DNA of 63,632 nt from Bacteroidota bacterium. GTDB lineage: Bacteria; Bacteroidota; Ignavibacteria; Ignavibacteriales; Ignavibacteriaceae. Below are positions 63,544 to 63,632 of this stretch, one piece after another. Every line of letters begins with the position of its first letter. Positions within the stretch are counted from its first letter, which is position 1. The stretch lies in the NCBI GenBank assembly GCA_022564295.1, contig JADFLR010000024.1, forward strand, positions 1 through 63,632, read 5' to 3'. The notes under the pieces are model-generated. The model was given only the letters and a program-made list of their open reading frames with translations. It had not been told where the DNA came from and did not search any database. Both the position numbers and the translations under genes were made by a program.

Positions 63544-63632
63544 TTATTGATAACCACTTTTCGTAGGTGGCAATTTTTTGTATTCAGGTTTTGATATAAT
63601 TATAGATATTATAAAATCCTTTAATTCCATTA
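63544..63632 (-). CDS. Partial cassette gene at the window edge
   Basis: The last 29 codons read MELKDFIISIIISKPEYKKL and end KSGYQQ-stop, 11 bases before site 7's core. The ATG at 63630 may be internal: the frame is open to the edge, so the true start probably lies outside. Confidence 0.5.
   Translation of the reverse strand, partial: MELKDFIISIIISKPEYKKLPPTKSGYQ

Noticed and set aside
58051-63632. Integron integrase inside the window
   Set aside because: No frame here has tyrosine-recombinase motifs; if it exists it lies beyond the right edge.

Overview
The window is 63.6 kb of AT-rich bacterial chromosome. The gene content suggests a member of the Ignavibacteria or a neighbouring Bacteroidota/Chlorobi-group lineage. 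Supporting signs are a secreted subtilase with a type IX secretion (Por) C-terminal sorting domain, a BshC bacillithiol ligase, the acetyl-DAP lysine branch, a promoter of the TTTG/TAnnTTTG type near a tRNA, many genes without clear Shine-Dalgarno sites, and small hairpin elements in the gaps. The assignment is inference; there is no rRNA here to confirm it.

Positions 1-58050 look like ordinary core genome. In order: a ClC channel; ftsY/pgsA; a large T9SS-exported subtilase overlapping purF; an acyltransferase, DinB-like and DoxX genes; a decayed response regulator followed by a HEAT-repeat protein and a membrane glycosyltransferase; tRNA-Pro(GGG) and a MerR regulator; aroQ; ppx; an argD-like aminotransferase; parA/parB; a UPF0173 hydrolase, CHAD protein, glycosyltransferase, cdaA, folP, a new 33-codon ORF, rpe and a PASTA protein in one minus-strand run; two POT-family transporters plus the remnant of a third; an RqcH/NFACT protein; a DUF559 gene between inverted repeats; an esterase-like secreted protein; the lysine operon dapA-dapB-dapH-lysC-M20 deacetylase; tRNA-Arg(ACG) with tRNA fragments on both sides; a glycosyltransferase/flippase-like/radical SAM trio; bshC; aroA-trmH-hicB-like; deoC-folD; a DNA methyltransferase coupled to ymdB; a DEDDh exonuclease-GIY-YIG fusion with an eIF2B-like gene; and an S9 peptidase.

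From about 58150 to the right edge the character changes completely. All genes lie on the minus strand, are mostly unrecognised, differ in base composition, and are separated by large imperfect inverted repeats. Each repeat begins and ends in the 7-mers RYYYAAC / GTTRRRY (or close variants) and lies immediately downstream of a stop codon. This is the architecture of an integron gene-cassette array: attC-like sites at about 58153, 58281 (truncated), 58874, 59858, 61244, 62570 and 63345. The cassettes encode a partial protein at the edge, a secreted protein, a lipoprotein plus trypsin-like protease pair, a DUF3761-like membrane protein plus partner, an alpha/beta hydrolase, another secreted protein, and a duplicated tail of the hydrolase cassette. 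No integrase is in the window. By orientation it should lie to the right of 63632, or the array is an integrase-less cluster. Three sites are 187-188 bp and one is 229 bp, long for attC.

Secondary themes are small non-coding mobile elements with terminal inverted repeats (4142, 18491, 22966, 29992, 46512, 49198), gene fossils (response regulator 12451, POT transporter 31805, M20 peptidase tail 34378), and two small ORFs too short for routine gene calling (26886, 51255).
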